Positions 10,290 to 22,156 of a DNA stretch of 64,000 nucleotides are shown here, one piece after another. Below the pieces are notes generated by a model. That model saw nothing but the letters and a program-made list of their open reading frames with translations. It did no database searches and was not told where the DNA came from. Numbering within the stretch: position 1 is the stretch's first letter; each line of letters opens with the position of its first letter. Position numbers and translations under genes: made by a program. The DNA lies in assembly GCA_013368445.1 (NCBI GenBank), contig JAACJO010000015.1, positions 620,001 through 684,000 of the forward strand. The letters are read 5' to 3'. Source of the DNA: Leucocoprinus leucothites (taxonomy: Eukaryota; Basidiomycota; Agaricomycetes; Agaricales; Agaricaceae).

Positions 10290-12594
10290 ATGCCTCCTTC
10301 AACCACCGGCGCCACTGCTCAAGGAGCGTACATTACGAAAGCCTATCCCAAAGACCCCTATCAATATCAGGTTGGCTTTGGCAACCGCTTCGCGAGTGAA
10401 GCTTTGTATATTTGTTATTCTATATAACTATTGCTCCGCCTTACTTGGGCTATGTTATAGGCCAGATGTACTCCCTCAGGGACAGAACAGTCCGCAGAAG
10501 AATAAATATGGGCTTTACAACGAAGGCGTGAGCGATATTAGCAGCACTAACCTATACCTCCACTTATAATCTCGTACACTAGATGACCGGCTCCCCATTC
10601 GTTGCGCCCCGCCACGAAAACATGCAAGCGTAAGTCCAAGTTTCAAATAATTATCCCTCGATCAATGCTGATAAGATGTAGTTGGTTATATCGTATCAGG
10701 CCTTCCGTCGCACACCAAGGGTTCACTCGCCTACCGGATAACCCTGATGTACGTATCTAATAAGTTTTGACCTTCTAAAGGAATGGCTCTTGATTATATC
10801 TCCCCCTTTTTATCAGATGGAATCGAGCTTCTTATCGCTGAACCCGAAAGTGCACGTGAGCCCGACGCAGTTGGCTTGGTACCCGTTCAAGCTCCCGCCC
10901 GACAGTGAGAAGGTCGATTTCGTGGAGGGGTTGAAGACATTAGCTGGCGGTGGAGACTCGACGCTACGCGAGGGATTGGCCATTCATATGTATCTTGCCA
11001 ATGCCTCTATGGACAAGAAAGCCTTTTGTAATGGTGATGGAGACATGTTAATTCTTCCTCAACAAGGCCGTTTGGATATCCAAACAGAATTCGGAAAGTG
11101 AGTGTTCAGCGTACCCATCACTTGTCGTGTTTCGTGAGGATAAGGTCTGCGGAGGTATTGGCTTGGGAATAGGGCTATGATTGGAGCTGTCTCTCTACCG
11201 GTTTGATTTGATAGGTGCTGACCCAATCTTAGGATGATGGTCAGGCCCGGAGAGTTGTGCGTGATTCAACGAGGGATGAATTTCAAGGTATGATCCTGCG
11301 CCAATCCGCTGATCGTATCAAGCCGACGTTGATACCTCAGGTCATTCTTCCTGACGGACCATCACGAGGATGTGGGTGCACTTCATTTTCTGGAACTTTG
11401 CTTCCATCCTTACGTGTAATCACCCCACCATCCCCAGATATTCAAGAAGTATTTGGAACACACTACACTCTACCAGACCTTGGGCCTGTAGGAGGAAATG
11501 GATTAGCAGATCCACGAGATTTCGAGACACCTATCGCTTGTTTCGAGATTGACCAAAGCTCTTGGGAGGTCGTTTACAAGTGAGAGATTTTCTGCGCCAT
11601 CTCTTGCATTTAAGTACTGATATATGTATTACACAAGGGTCGCTGGACAACTGCATGCCTGCCACCAGGAACATACACCCTTCGATGTCGTTGCATGGCA
11701 CGGAAAGTAAGTTCAGTTGGTGTGATTAGAATGTATGGTCATTGAACTCTGTTTCAGCTATGTCCCCTACAAATATGACATGGACAAATTCATTTATGTC
11801 GGAAGCATTTCTCGCGATCATATCGATCCCTCTATCTTCTGCATCTTGACTGCCAAGTCAAAGCAGACCGGAATACCTTTGGCAGACTTCCTGGCCGTCG
11901 GAGAGAGATGGGATGTCGCTAGCAACACTTTCCGCCCTCCTGCGAGTATATTTTTTATGTACTGCTCCATTATGAACTTAAGCTGACACGCCTCAAGTAC
12001 TATCATCGTAACTCCGCTTGCGAATTTTTAGGTTTGATCTCCGGATCTTTTCCTGGCCGTAGCGACGGTTTTGCACCTGGTATGTTGGACCTGAATAGTA
12101 CTATCACTCCCGGAGAGCTGAACAAACCGTACTACAATAGGTGGTGCTAGCCTCGAGACTGGGTTCTGTCCTCACGGGGGTGCGTTTCGTCCTTGCCTCT
12201 CATCGTCACGAACCTGATGAATAGGCAATAGTTGATTACGATGTCTGGAACGCTGCAACACACATGGAGCTAGTCGCGGAGAAGGTATTCCAGGGTACTC
12301 TAGGTAAATTTAAGCGTGAATCTGTTGCCTTCGTTGGAGCCTAATCCCTCGAATCATAGTAATTGTGTTCGAATCCAGCATGCCCCTTACAATCACCGAC
12401 TATGCTATGAACCGTAGTAGTGTTAAACACGGTGGGTCCACCGGTAATATCATTATTCTTCAAGAGCTGATAATCAAATAGAGCATGAGCCCAAGATGTG
12501 GGATAACCTGAAGGCAAACTTCATGAATCACCTGGACGAAGCTAACGCTGACCTCAAAGCCGCTGGACTGCCGCAGCTGGGAAGCACACAATGA
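10290..12594 (+). CDS. hmgA: Homogentisate 1,2-dioxygenase
   Basis: Non-haem iron enzyme that opens the ring of homogentisate to maleylacetoacetate in tyrosine and phenylalanine breakdown. The ATG at 10290 gives [20 protein letters not shown]. Exons then read [175 protein letters not shown] (metal-site His and Glu), [20 protein letters not shown] (metal-site His), and the tail TDYAMNRSS. Motif order matches the full family. More than ten short introns. The usual GASLHNTM.PHG segment reads [12 protein letters not shown] here, a mild divergence next to the active site. No other tyrosine-degradation gene is next to it. Confidence 0.94.
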
Positions 12595-12949
12595 TGACTT
12601 CAATCCAATTAATAACATTATCTCATGGATATGCTTGTTTCTCGTACAGCGAAGCCAGTAGAGTGACCGCTAGCTCCGGTTCATTGTAGTAGTATATGTA
12701 TAAAGTAGTTTGCGCTCTCATTTGATTTCAAAGCTGTTATTTGATCCGTCATGTCAGTGTATGGACCCCCAATTCAACTTGAGGGCCCTGAAACCCAATC
12801 CTTGTGCTTCCCATGTACCTCACTTGTTGTGTCAAAACATACGAACTCAAATAAGCCAGATGCTTCGAAAAAACATTCCTCCTTTTTGATTCAAAACATT
12901 GAACCGATACTCAAATTATCGAAACGAAAACCAGCTTTCTACCACATAT
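12595..12949. other. 3' flank of homogentisate dioxygenase
   Basis: About 350 bp of non-coding sequence. A 104-residue open frame at 12751-13065 on the plus strand has no motif and runs into repeat DNA, so it is not called. Confidence 0.5.
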
Positions 12950-13302
12950 TCGAGCGCAATAGTCACTGGTTGCCTGGAGCTGGTCTAGCGCTACTGTTGA
13001 AGGGACTCGATGCGGGGCGAACACGGTGGTATTGGAGGGCAAACGAGCGAGGTACAGGAATGTAGACTACAAGATTATATACCATAGAAACAATAGAATA
13101 TATTTAAACTCAGAATAAATCACGAGGATAATCCTCGGATTGCTATTCCAACAGCTACTTTTGAATAGCGGCCGGCAAGTCTGGCTAATGAGAGGGACAC
13201 ACTGAAGCTGAGCATCCTAGGCACGTGGCGTTTGTCATACACGAACACCGATAGTATATGGCACTCATGTGTTGTTCCCGGTTGTTCATTGAACTCGAGT
13301 TA
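12950..13302 (+). repeat. Diverged direct repeat, copy 2 (left part)
   Basis: Counterpart of 7975-8260. It is interrupted at 13302 by the inserted element and resumes at 14114-14190. Best-conserved portion is 13180-13302 (GAGAGGGACAC through GTTCATTGAAC). Confidence 0.6.
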
Positions 13303-14113
13303 CAGTCGAGGACACTTAGAATCGACTAGTTTAGTCAAAGCAAGATTTCTCACGATCAGCTCGATAAAATTGCACAACAACTTGGCATGAGGCTCAGATC
13401 GATTTTAGACGCGTTTTGGCGTAGTTTTCATAATTTTCCTATGTTTTTTTGGTCACTGCCAGAATTTTTCGGAAATTTACAGGAACATAAGTAGGGAAAT
13501 ACTGTTCCACTTATGGCCTCAAGACACATTATTGCTTGCCAGAAAACTTCCTGATATCATTCCGCTTACAATATGCCCATTGGCAACTTTCTCTGCTTGA
13601 TCAATACAATAAGTTGTCGCGAGCGCCTGACAAAGCACTTGATGACATCAGCTCGGCAGATGCCAAGTGCCTCCTCCTCCAAAGTCATCTCTTGAGGCAG
13701 CCTATAGAAGTGTTTACACCAGCCCCAATACTTATTACAACACCAATAGTCAGTACTAATGTTCTCTCATACCCTCTTTTGGGTGGCATGGAGTATAAGA
13801 AATTCTCATTGATTATTTAATTATTTAATTATGCAATATCGGCTCGATAAAATTGCGTGACATCTTGGAATCAGACATAGACTTTCAAAAGGAGTCGATT
13901 CCGCATGTTTTCGGAATTTTCCTATCGAATTTGACCTACTGCCAAATTTTTGGGGTCATTTATTTAAATGCCAATTTCCGAGACAACCGCTCGATAGAAT
14001 TTTATGAGTCGGCGCTCATCCGAGAGCCCTTGATGAGATCTATCATTTGATGGTATTTTCATCCAATTCCTATTACTTCGACTAAACTAGTCGACTCTAA
14101 GTGTCCTCGACTG
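13303..14113. mobile_element. Non-autonomous Tc1/mariner-like element (MITE), TA target duplication
   Basis: An 811 bp element with terminal inverted repeats of about 44 bp. The left end begins CAGTCGAGGACACTTAGA (13303) and the right end is its reverse complement, ending at 14113, with about three or four mismatches over the arm. It is flanked by TA on both sides (13301-13302 and 14114-14115), as expected for Tc1/mariner transposition. The diverged repeat at 7975-8330 gives an unoccupied version of the same site. No transposase frame is present. Inside are two imperfect direct repeats, about 13362-13490 and 13842-13965, both starting GCTCGATAAAATTGC, and a shorter third start near 13987. Confidence 0.8.
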
Positions 14114-14579
14114 TATGCCCTTATTGAAACAGCTAATTTTTCCTGCCAGACCGCGTAAACGCGCCGCCTTTTGTTATTTAGAGCGAACACGGTCCAATAG
14201 CTGAAATTCACCTCATTCTCGCGAACATTAATCGTCGGGATCGGGATGAAAGCTTGCATCAGCTGTCCACAAAGGTTCAGCTAGGGATTCAGGATCAAAT
14301 CTACGATTTTCTAGGGCCCTGTAAATCGAGGCGTGACGTTCGGGCCCAGGGTAGTAATTACTGAACTATCTGAGAGCAGCGTGCTAGTAGTGTTACTATT
14401 TCCTCGTCAGTAGTTAGGGAGAACGGTATATACCTCGTTCTCCGCGTAGTGCCTTCCCACCAGAAACGACCTGAAGGACCGGCGCCCAAAGATAATTACA
14501 AAGGAAAGAGAGAAGCATCTACGGTGCCCCGGTTTTCCATGATCACCGTTAGGTTTTTACCGAACCACTCATGCGCTCT
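14114..14579. other. Right part of diverged repeat and intergenic DNA
   Basis: 14114-14190 continues repeat copy 2. The rest, down to the stop of the DUF6533 gene, is featureless. A 153-residue plus-strand frame at 14449-14910 overlaps the real minus-strand exons and is not supported. Confidence 0.5.
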
Positions 14580-16281
14580 CTATAGAGCAGTTAGCTCTTC
14601 GCAATCGACACTGTGTCTAAATTTCAATGTCGACATAGCTCCAGTCTGCATCGTTTCGGCTGCGGTGATATCTTGCCTGAAATTAGAGCTATTTTGCGTA
14701 TGGGTACGAAGGCGTAGCAAAACGCGACATGAAATTGCGTTTGTTCCCAAGGAAGCAAAGCTAGGAATAGACGTAAAAATGTCTCTGCATATTAAAGAAT
14801 GGACTACTCACATTGCCGCGGCTTGTTTTATGGCTCCAGGAAGCAAGAAATGTGCAATGATAGATATTATGCCCACCGCTGATCCGGAAGTGGTAGTAGA
14901 GTTGAGCTAATCAGCAGTTTCAAGCTCTGAAGTTCTCACCGAGATTCAAAGCAAAGTAGAATATTGCGTCATGATATATCTTCTCGAGGAGCCTGCCCTT
15001 GCTGTAACGAAACCTTCGCACTTTGGCCCCTATGACTAGGAGGGTCAAAACTAGAAAAGTGTTTAGCTCGGACTCTTCGCCGCACACCGGTATCAATGAG
15101 AAGTCAGACACACATAGATCATCTACTGACATGATTATAATCCACACGATCGTGAAGTCCGCCTTTGCTAGAACTGCAAAGCTGAAGCTGCATCGAGGAA
15201 AGATTGAGGAGGTAATGACAGGAGAGTCAAGCGCTGTTCAAGTCCCAGCTCATTGAGAACGCGAAACGTTTGATGAGGGCTAAGGCTCACTTATTATGGC
15301 TCGCATAACCGGTATGTTCAACGACAAGAAGACGACTGACAAGCACTGCTCCGACCGGATTAATTACTGGGTTCATTGTATGTTTGTCAAGCGAAAGACC
15401 ACTTACACAGAAGATTACTCCCAAACTATTCCGCATAAGTTTTGAATCACCCCAGAGTGCGTTAGCGCGTAGGTAAAAGCACACTACGAGAGGGATGATT
15501 ACTGGTCACTGGCTTTGACTGGATGTATGACCGTTGCACTCACACGAAGCAGCTAAGCCCGGAACCTCTGAAAGCCCTTGACAATAACAAACAATAGTAA
15601 AGCAGGCAGAAAACGGCGGTCGAATAGACTGGTGACTCACATATATCACTGAAAAGTATCGCCCGACAGGATCTACTCTGGTTCCAATTCCCCCGTGAAA
15701 ACCAGATCCACAGTGCAGTCGCCAGATTCAAGTGAAGAGGCTTACGTTCGTGCTTGGATTGCTCGCAGTCCCAACTATTCATGAAATCAACACCCAAGGT
15801 CGACACTGATGAGCTACTTCACTTACGGTAAATCAGAATTGAGATATGTACAAATATCATATAACGACAAATAACATACAAGGCGGAAAGCCTGGTCCAT
15901 TTTGAACCAATCCACATATGGTTTATCTACAAAAAGGATAAGCCATTTCATTGCATGGATCATGAATAAGAACGTTCGTTGCACGTACCTCACGAGGAAG
16001 CAAAATCAGGTAATCGTATATGAACCCCGCAATAATACCCGCTGCATTGAAATTAGGGTCACCGAACAAAGCGACGAAGTCACAGATGAATTGCGTCATT
16101 AAACGTTAAACAGAAGTCAAGTTGAATGAGTTCCGCTTACCTCTAGCATACTGCAAGGCAAAATTCACTCTGATTGGAAGAACAATCAAGCATTGACCAA
16201 AACGCGACGTACCCCGAGAAACTGCAGTTCTCTAATAGCAGAGAGAAGAGCATCGTCAACTCCAGCCGTTGGAGTTGACAT
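14580..16281 (-). CDS. DUF6533-type seven-helix membrane protein (copy 2)
   Basis: The ATG at 16281 gives MSTPTAGVDDALLSAIRELQ. Following exons give AGIIAGFIYDYLILLPRE, INHMWIGSKWTRLSALYVIC then RYMIFVHISILIY, SWDCEQSKHE, CFYLRANALWGDSKLMRNSL then GVIFC, VINPVGAVLVSRLLVVEHTG, FTIVWIIIMSVDDLCVSDFS, LLEKIYHDAIFYFALNL, GIISIIAHFLLPGAIKQAA, and a tail ISCRVLLRLRTHTQNSS running to a stop at 14580. The order of DYL, W..KWT, RA.ALWG, IYHDAIFYF and RVLL.LR segments is that of the DUF6533 family. About nine introns. Compared with the copy at 3025-4691, the start pattern and helix spacing agree but the sequences are well diverged, so the duplication is old. Role unknown. Confidence 0.72.
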
Positions 16282-17139
16282 ACGGAGAGCAGGTACTATC
16301 TGTCAGGTTCCGAGGGCAGAGCAAAAAGAAAAATCAAGGGTTGCAAAATATCAGCCGGGAAGGAGCCTGGAAGGAAGGGGAGGGAGGATTGGTGGGGGTT
16401 GCCACATCACAAAATTCCTGAAAAATATATATCGCGCCGTGGCTGTGATCACTGGCATCAGCAATGATGGTATATTATAAGGTTCGATTTTAGATGATCT
16501 TGCGTTCATCAGTAATGTAAGAACTCGAAAAGCGGCTATGTGCTTAAGGAAGATTCTAACCGACGAAGTGAGGGGATGATTATAAATACATCTGGAAAGG
16601 TGTCCTTGGTGACAATCCGTAGTAGCTTGTCTGCTTGTTCACTTTTCTCAAGCGAGGTATAAGAGTCTGTGGGACTTTGTGTGAAATTCCAATAGAGTAA
16701 TAATGTACTTGCAGGAATCATATCAAGGGATCAGACCTGCCGCCTTCACGATCAGGAAACGCCACTTGCATTGAGAAGGAGGAGACCCCGAAAGCTTGCT
16801 GATGTCCCACGACTAGCCTCCCGTTTTGGAACAAGAACCCCGTATCAAGAGCCACAAAGCCGCTCGTGGACGTCGTGTGCCGAGACTAGAAAGGGGCCCG
16901 TACTCGGTTCCCTAGTGAATGTGTTCATTGAGTTCGCTGTAATGCATACTGACACTAAACGATTTGCGAAATGTGCAATAAAAGAGAGAAGTCTAGTTGA
17001 TTAGATGGGTCGTACAGAACTATTCTATCTAGAAGATGACATAGAATGTGACTTGCTTTAATACTAAATGAATTAGAAGAGAAAAAAACACGATAAGCAC
17101 AACGAGCGAATGCAATTCGATATACTCCCCTTCCTCGCT
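16282..17139. other. Intergenic, DUF6533 promoter side and 3' flank of anchor gene
   Basis: Open frames at 16536-16721 (minus) and 16771-17004 (plus) have no motif, splice or context support. Nothing else recognised. Confidence 0.5.
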
Positions 17140-18708
17140 TCACTGAGCATGAATAATAGAAGACGAGGATGAACTCTTAACCCAGGATAAAACATCGCTC
17201 ATAACTGACTCCCGACTCTTAGGTCCGATATCAACGCCGCCGACACCAACACCACAAGCAGGACTGCTATCAGCAGCAGTACAACACTTGGCTCCGGTAC
17301 GTTGCATGATATCGTCTCCTAGCTCGCCATTGCAATTACCGTCACCACCGGTAGAGGAGGAATGAAGAGTCGACGCAATAGGGACGGCAGGAAGAGGAGC
17401 TAATCCCATAGCTAGAATTATACTCTCAAACCCACGATTCCTCGGTCCTTGATCACATTCTTCCTCCTCCACACATTCTTTCACGCTCTCTCCTTCGCAC
17501 TCTACCCCTCCAACCCCATCCTCACCCACTAACTTACTATCAGGCTCAAGCGCCACACCAGCACAACGCGCAAGGGAACCAAAGACGTACTTTGCCCTTT
17601 CAGGATCCCGACGCCAGCTTGGAAGACTTGATGCAAAGTTGATTGGGATGTCTTCGTCTACGCTTGTGGGGATGGTGAGGTTAGTGATGGTGTATGTGGA
17701 GGAGTAGGATGAACCTGAGGACGTAGTGCTAGTGGTAGTGGATGTAGGTAAGAGGAGTGGGGGTAATGGTGTAGTGGAAGGTTGGGAGGTCGTGCTGATG
17801 CTTGGTATAGATTTTTCGAGTTCTGAGGTGGTGGAGGTGGTGGTTGCGGATAGAGGTAGACTGATTAGCGCAGGGACGATTGTCCCTCTCTTGAGGGCAC
17901 GCCTAGACTTGATCGATCGAGCGCGAAGTCCGGATAGAAGTGCTGGGAACTTGAAATCTGAAGACGAAAGATTAGCGGCGAGTAAAGTGTAGAGGGTGAG
18001 GAGCGTACTACTGTTCTCGGTATATTTGAGTCCTTTGACAAAGTCGAGTCGACTAGTGGTAGCGTCCTCGGCTCGGGCCTGATGGTCACGAAGAGCGTCT
18101 TTCAAAGCGTTCGCAAGTAGACCTTCGAGTTTAGGGTTGAGGTGGCTGACGACTTTCGTGGGTAATTGTGTAACCGTCGGCGTGTTGAGGTGAGCGGCCG
18201 GAGAATCAGTTGTATTGGCCGGTGCCTGTCGTTGGGCTTGGGAATCGGATAAAGCTGGAGGCAAAGATTCGGTTTCAGCCCTAGCCTGACAGATAGGTGG
18301 TTCGCCCTCGGTCGGAGAGAAAGAAGTTTCTTTCGCTTTCTCCATGGGGTGGGCTTCGTATATGATGAAAGTGTTCGCATTGTATCCACAGCTCGGCTTT
18401 TCTTCGATGACTGGTGCTTTCTCAGTATCGGCAGGGTCCGGGACGTCAGGATTAGAGCCAGTGCTTGTGGATTGAGCCGAGTCCAAGTTCGCCTCGAGGT
18501 CCTTGCTCTTCTCATTTACATCATGTCGAGTCTTGGTAGGTTTTGAAGAATGTAAGTCGGATCCTTGACGTCGCTCAGCAGCAACCGAGGGAGGATATTG
18601 CGACCAATCGACGTGGTAACCGAGAAATTCTTTTGTGAGCATCCAGAAAAGAGCCAAGAGATAGACAAAGTAGGCGCCGCATGTTTTGAAATTATTCCAG
18701 AATTTCAT
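17140..18708 (-). CDS. Long Ser/Thr-rich membrane-anchored protein, family of the 2607 gene
   Basis: A single open frame of 522 residues from the ATG at 18708; the frame extends 6 nt further upstream without another ATG. Residues 1-40 contain the anchor block FKTCGAYFVYLLALFWMLTK then EFLGYHVDWSQYPP, with one probable membrane helix near residues 11-27. The remainder is charged and low-complexity: an acidic, Asn/Asp/Pro-rich region (about 45-200), an alanine/leucine-rich segment (about 205-260), a long Ser/Thr tract (about 275-345), and a C-terminal half with an acidic VEEEECDQ patch and eleven or more cysteines. No catalytic motif is seen. It would sit with a short N-terminal tail and a large soluble part on the other side of a membrane. 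The paralogue at 2607 keeps only the anchor. Divergent from TOM70 with about 300 bp between. Confidence 0.7.
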   Translation of the reverse strand: MKFWNNFKTCGAYFVYLLALFWMLTKEFLGYHVDWSQYPPSVAAERRQGSDLHSSKPTKTRHDVNEKSKDLEANLDSAQSTSTGSNPDVPDPADTEKAPVIEEKPSCGYNANTFIIYEAHPMEKAKETSFSPTEGEPPICQARAETESLPPALSDSQAQRQAPANTTDSPAAHLNTPTVTQLPTKVVSHLNPKLEGLLANALKDALRDHQARAEDATTSRLDFVKGLKYTENSSTLLTLYTLLAANLSSSDFKFPALLSGLRARSIKSRRALKRGTIVPALISLPLSATTTSTTSELEKSIPSISTTSQPSTTPLPPLLLPTSTTTSTTSSGSSYSSTYTITNLTIPTSVDEDIPINFASSLPSWRRDPERAKYVFGSLARCAGVALEPDSKLVGEDGVGGVECEGESVKECVEEEECDQGPRNRGFESIILAMGLAPLPAVPIASTLHSSSTGGDGNCNGELGDDIMQRTGAKCCTAADSSPACGVGVGGVDIGPKSRESVMSDVLSWVKSSSSSSIIHAQ

Positions 18709-19013
18709 GGCCACGATACAAGAAGAGGGTCGAAAAAAGCGAGTAGGACTGGGCGTTAAGCCAGGCGGCTTATAATCCCAAACTGTTGGCTGACATTTCG
18801 AGTTCGCCTAGGCCAACGACCAGGCAGAGTGCGAATAACAGTGCCCAGAGTCAGCCGAGCACAGGCGTCATCAGCCGGCGGCGAAGGAAACAAACATGTT
18901 GAGAAAAACATAACCCGAAAAGGAGCTTTACGGTTCATTACGCCAACATTCCCACGAACTACGTAGAGGAGAAACGAAACAAAAATTGAAATTTCTGACA
19001 TCAAACCCTCACC

Positions 19014-21157
19014 ATGGCCAGTCCCTCCGCTCCCTCCTTCCTTGAACGTGCTCAGGACTTTGTCGCGGAAAACAAGCGCGCAATCCTTATTGGCACTGCT
19101 GCTGCTGTCGTCGCTGCCGGAGGTGTCGCTTACTATGCCTCAACTTCTCGGCAGCGAACGGTAAAGGGAGACCTCGAAAAGGGCGAGAAAAAGGACAAGA
19201 AGAAGGGCAAGAAGAAGAAGGGGACCCCCAAGGACTCACAGGGCCCTATTCTTGAGGAGCGGAAGACGACAGTGCAGGAGGCCGAGGGTGAGTATTTGAG
19301 TCTGGATATTATATCTGTTCCGATGTGACATGTATACCGTAGCTGATGTCGAGAAACTCTCTGCGGAGGAGATTGCCTCCAAGTCGGAGGAGGTGAGCAG
19401 CTTATATTAACCGAATGTATGACACAGCGCTGAATATTACCAGGAACGGGCAGAAATCGCGGCCACGTTCAAACAAAAGGGCAACAATGCCTACAAGTCG
19501 TCAAACTACTCTCAGGCGGCAGAGTATTACACAAAAGCCATCCAGATATCGCCCAAACCGGAGTCGACGTTCTACAGCAACCGCGCAGCATGCTACGTCA
19601 ACATGTCACCACCACAGCATGAGAAGGTTATCGAGGACTGCAACGAAGCACTACAACTCGACCGGACCTATGTGAAGGCACTCAACCGACGTGCTGGTGC
19701 ATATGAGGGTTTAGGACAATACGAAGCTGCTCTTCGGGGTATGTCGTGTGATCGGTCTGCACCAAAACATACGCTTACTGAACGTTGTAGACTTCACTGC
19801 CGCCACTATTCTTGACAAGTTCCAGAATCAGTCAACAGCAGCAGCCGTGGAACGAGTCCTCAAAAAACTCTCGACTGAAAAGGCCGCTGAAATTATCAAG
19901 GGCCGAGAGCCCCGTTTACCTTCACATACCTTCATCTCTGCCTACTTTGCCGCTTTCCGGGAGCGGCCTCTACCCGTGCTTCCCGAAACCCCAGCTCAGG
20001 GAGACGAGACGCTCTTGCTTGCTCTACAGGCGCTCAAAGCGTCTGATTACCCCCACGTTGTCTCCTTCGTCAACGAAGCCATTGACCAAGGTATCTCGAC
20101 AGCGGAGGGCAAGGCTGAGGCACTCAACCTCCGTGGGACATTCAAGTTCCTGATGGGAGACGTTGAAGGTGCCAAAGACGACCTGAACGAGAGCATTCAG
20201 CTCATTCCATCGTTTACTCAGTCTCTCGTCAAGATTGCTAGTGTACATATGGAGCAGGGTGACCCTACCACAGCATTCCAGTGTTTCGAGGACGCTATCA
20301 AGCATAACCCTAATGATCCCGATATTTACTACCACCGTGGGCAGGGTACGCGTCTTCCTTTATTGCCTGTAATTCGATGCCTGATTCCATCCGTCTTTAG
20401 TGCTCTTCATTATGAGCGATTACGCTGAGGCCTCGCAGAACTACACAAAGTCTTCAGAACTCGATGAAACTTTCGTATTCAGCCACATCCAACTTGCGGT
20501 AGCGCAGTACAAGTCTGGCAAGATTGCCAACAGTATGGCTACATTCCGTCGAACAATCAAGTCCTTCCCTAACCGCAGCGAACCTCAAAACTACTAGTGC
20601 GTCTCCCTTCCTTCCTCTTCTCTTCACCACTCACCCTCTGCTCTCTTTCTTCCTCTTATCTAGCGGTGAACTTCTCCTGGACCAAGGCCGGTTCGAAGAA
20701 GCCATCGAGAAATTCGACAAAGCTATTGAACTCGAAAAACTCAAATCACCCCAATCACCCAACGTCCTCTCACTCGTCAACAAAGGTCTCGCACTGTATC
20801 AATGGAAACAAGATATCGGAGCTGCGGAGAGATGCTGTAATGAAGCTTTGAGGACCGACCCAGAATGTGAGGCAGCGGTGGCCACGCTCGCGCAGCTGAA
20901 TTTGCAGCAGAGTAGGATCGAGAAAGCTGTGGAGATGTTTGAGAGGCAAGCGGAGCTTGCGAGGAGTGAGCCTGAGCTGGCGAATGCGTTAACGTATCAA
21001 TATGTGAGTTTATTTTTGTTGATATTGAGTGGTGTGGGTTGAAGCTGACGTTCCTTTCTTCGAATTCTCGTAGGCGTCGAAATCGCAGTTGGACTTCATC
21101 CAGAATTATCCCGAGATGGCAGAGCAATTGAGCCAGATCGCACGAGGGATGCCTTAA
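19014..21157 (+). CDS. TOM70: TOM70, mitochondrial outer-membrane import receptor
   Basis: Receptor that docks cytosolic Hsp70/Hsp90 with mitochondrial carrier precursors. The ATG at 19014 gives [20 protein letters not shown], then a membrane helix rich in Ala/Val/Gly (about residues 25-43), then a lysine-rich stretch ([12 protein letters not shown]), as in fungal TOM70. After two short introns comes the clamp TPR region: [20 protein letters not shown] then [59 protein letters not shown]. The second TPR half includes [40 protein letters not shown] then [23 protein letters not shown] and [17 protein letters not shown], and ends QIARGMP at 21157. About 600 residues and six introns, the usual family size. 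Confidence 0.93.
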
Positions 21158-22156
21158 GCTGTGGCATGGCTTGACAGTGTTTTATCCAACCACCTTAGAT
21201 ACATTGCGTAGACATAGTAATGAGTAATTTTTTTAACTGAAGGACATTCTTGCGCCTCATCTAGTTTTTCTGATTCTTTTTCCCGCTATCTGATTATTAG
21301 TATTAACATTTTTTTCTTTTGCATTAATTTTCGCTGTTGTCGCCTTTCCTTTTTCATAATTTTTTCTTCGTGGTGACATTTCTTCCCATATTCGTTTTTT
21401 TTGGGGGTTCCCATGCCCTGCAATGCACACTCCATTCACTAGATTATGCCCATTGATAATGACATCATTGTTGATGTAGCATGGCAGATTCCAGTGTCTC
21501 AAACTTCAATACTCAATATCTTTGTACTGGCAGTGATGTGGGGACAGTTTGATGACTGTGCAGTCATTCGCTGGCAGTGATGCAGCTGCTGGCATATGCT
21601 GCTGGGCTGCAGCTTTACCACGAGGGTCTAAGGCGGTAATAGGCGAGGATGATGTGAGATCAGCATGTATCAATGTTAGACGGTGGAAACAGCTAAAAAT
21701 ATTCAATAAATCAGCTGTAATATAAGCTCTCAGACGCTTTAAAAACTGTATTAATCTTACAAATTCATGTATCTACAAAAAATATTTACTTCAATTTTAA
21801 TCTGAGCAACGCGTATGCAGGAGCAGTATTCAGAATTATTCGATTATTTGCGTGAATTCAGTATGCGAGTCCGTATATGCTGTTTGTCGCTATTACAGTC
21901 GAAGAGCTGAATGCATCGATTGATTGATGCAAGAGATGATAATTGTCTCAGTGATTATTTGTTTCTGATTCACGGACGTTCCATCAAACTGTTCAATTTA
22001 CTTTTATCTCATTAGTTTCTATTTTTATATCATTCTGTTAAGGTGAACCCTGTATTCTACACAGTAATGGTCCAAGGATTTCGTCAATTATGAGCATATC
22101 CATTGTTTCCTGAATCAAAATCTTGTTATCCTGTTGGTATCGTGCACAGTAAATCA
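21158..22156. other. Convergent intergenic region, AT-rich
   Basis: About 1 kb between the 3' ends of TOM70 (+) and the GHKL-BTB gene (-). It contains T-rich runs after TOM70 (21218-21400) and AT-rich DNA from 21700 to 22150. 22030-22156 still resembles the C-terminal coding end of the GHKL-BTB copy 2 in a shifted frame. No gene seen. Confidence 0.5.

Noticed and set aside
14449..14910. 153-residue plus-strand frame
   Set aside because: Overlaps minus-strand exons of the DUF6533 gene that carry the family motifs; it is a shadow frame.
21257..21502. 81-residue frame 3' of TOM70
   Set aside because: Lys/Asn-rich translation of a T-rich 3' flank, as expected from base composition alone.
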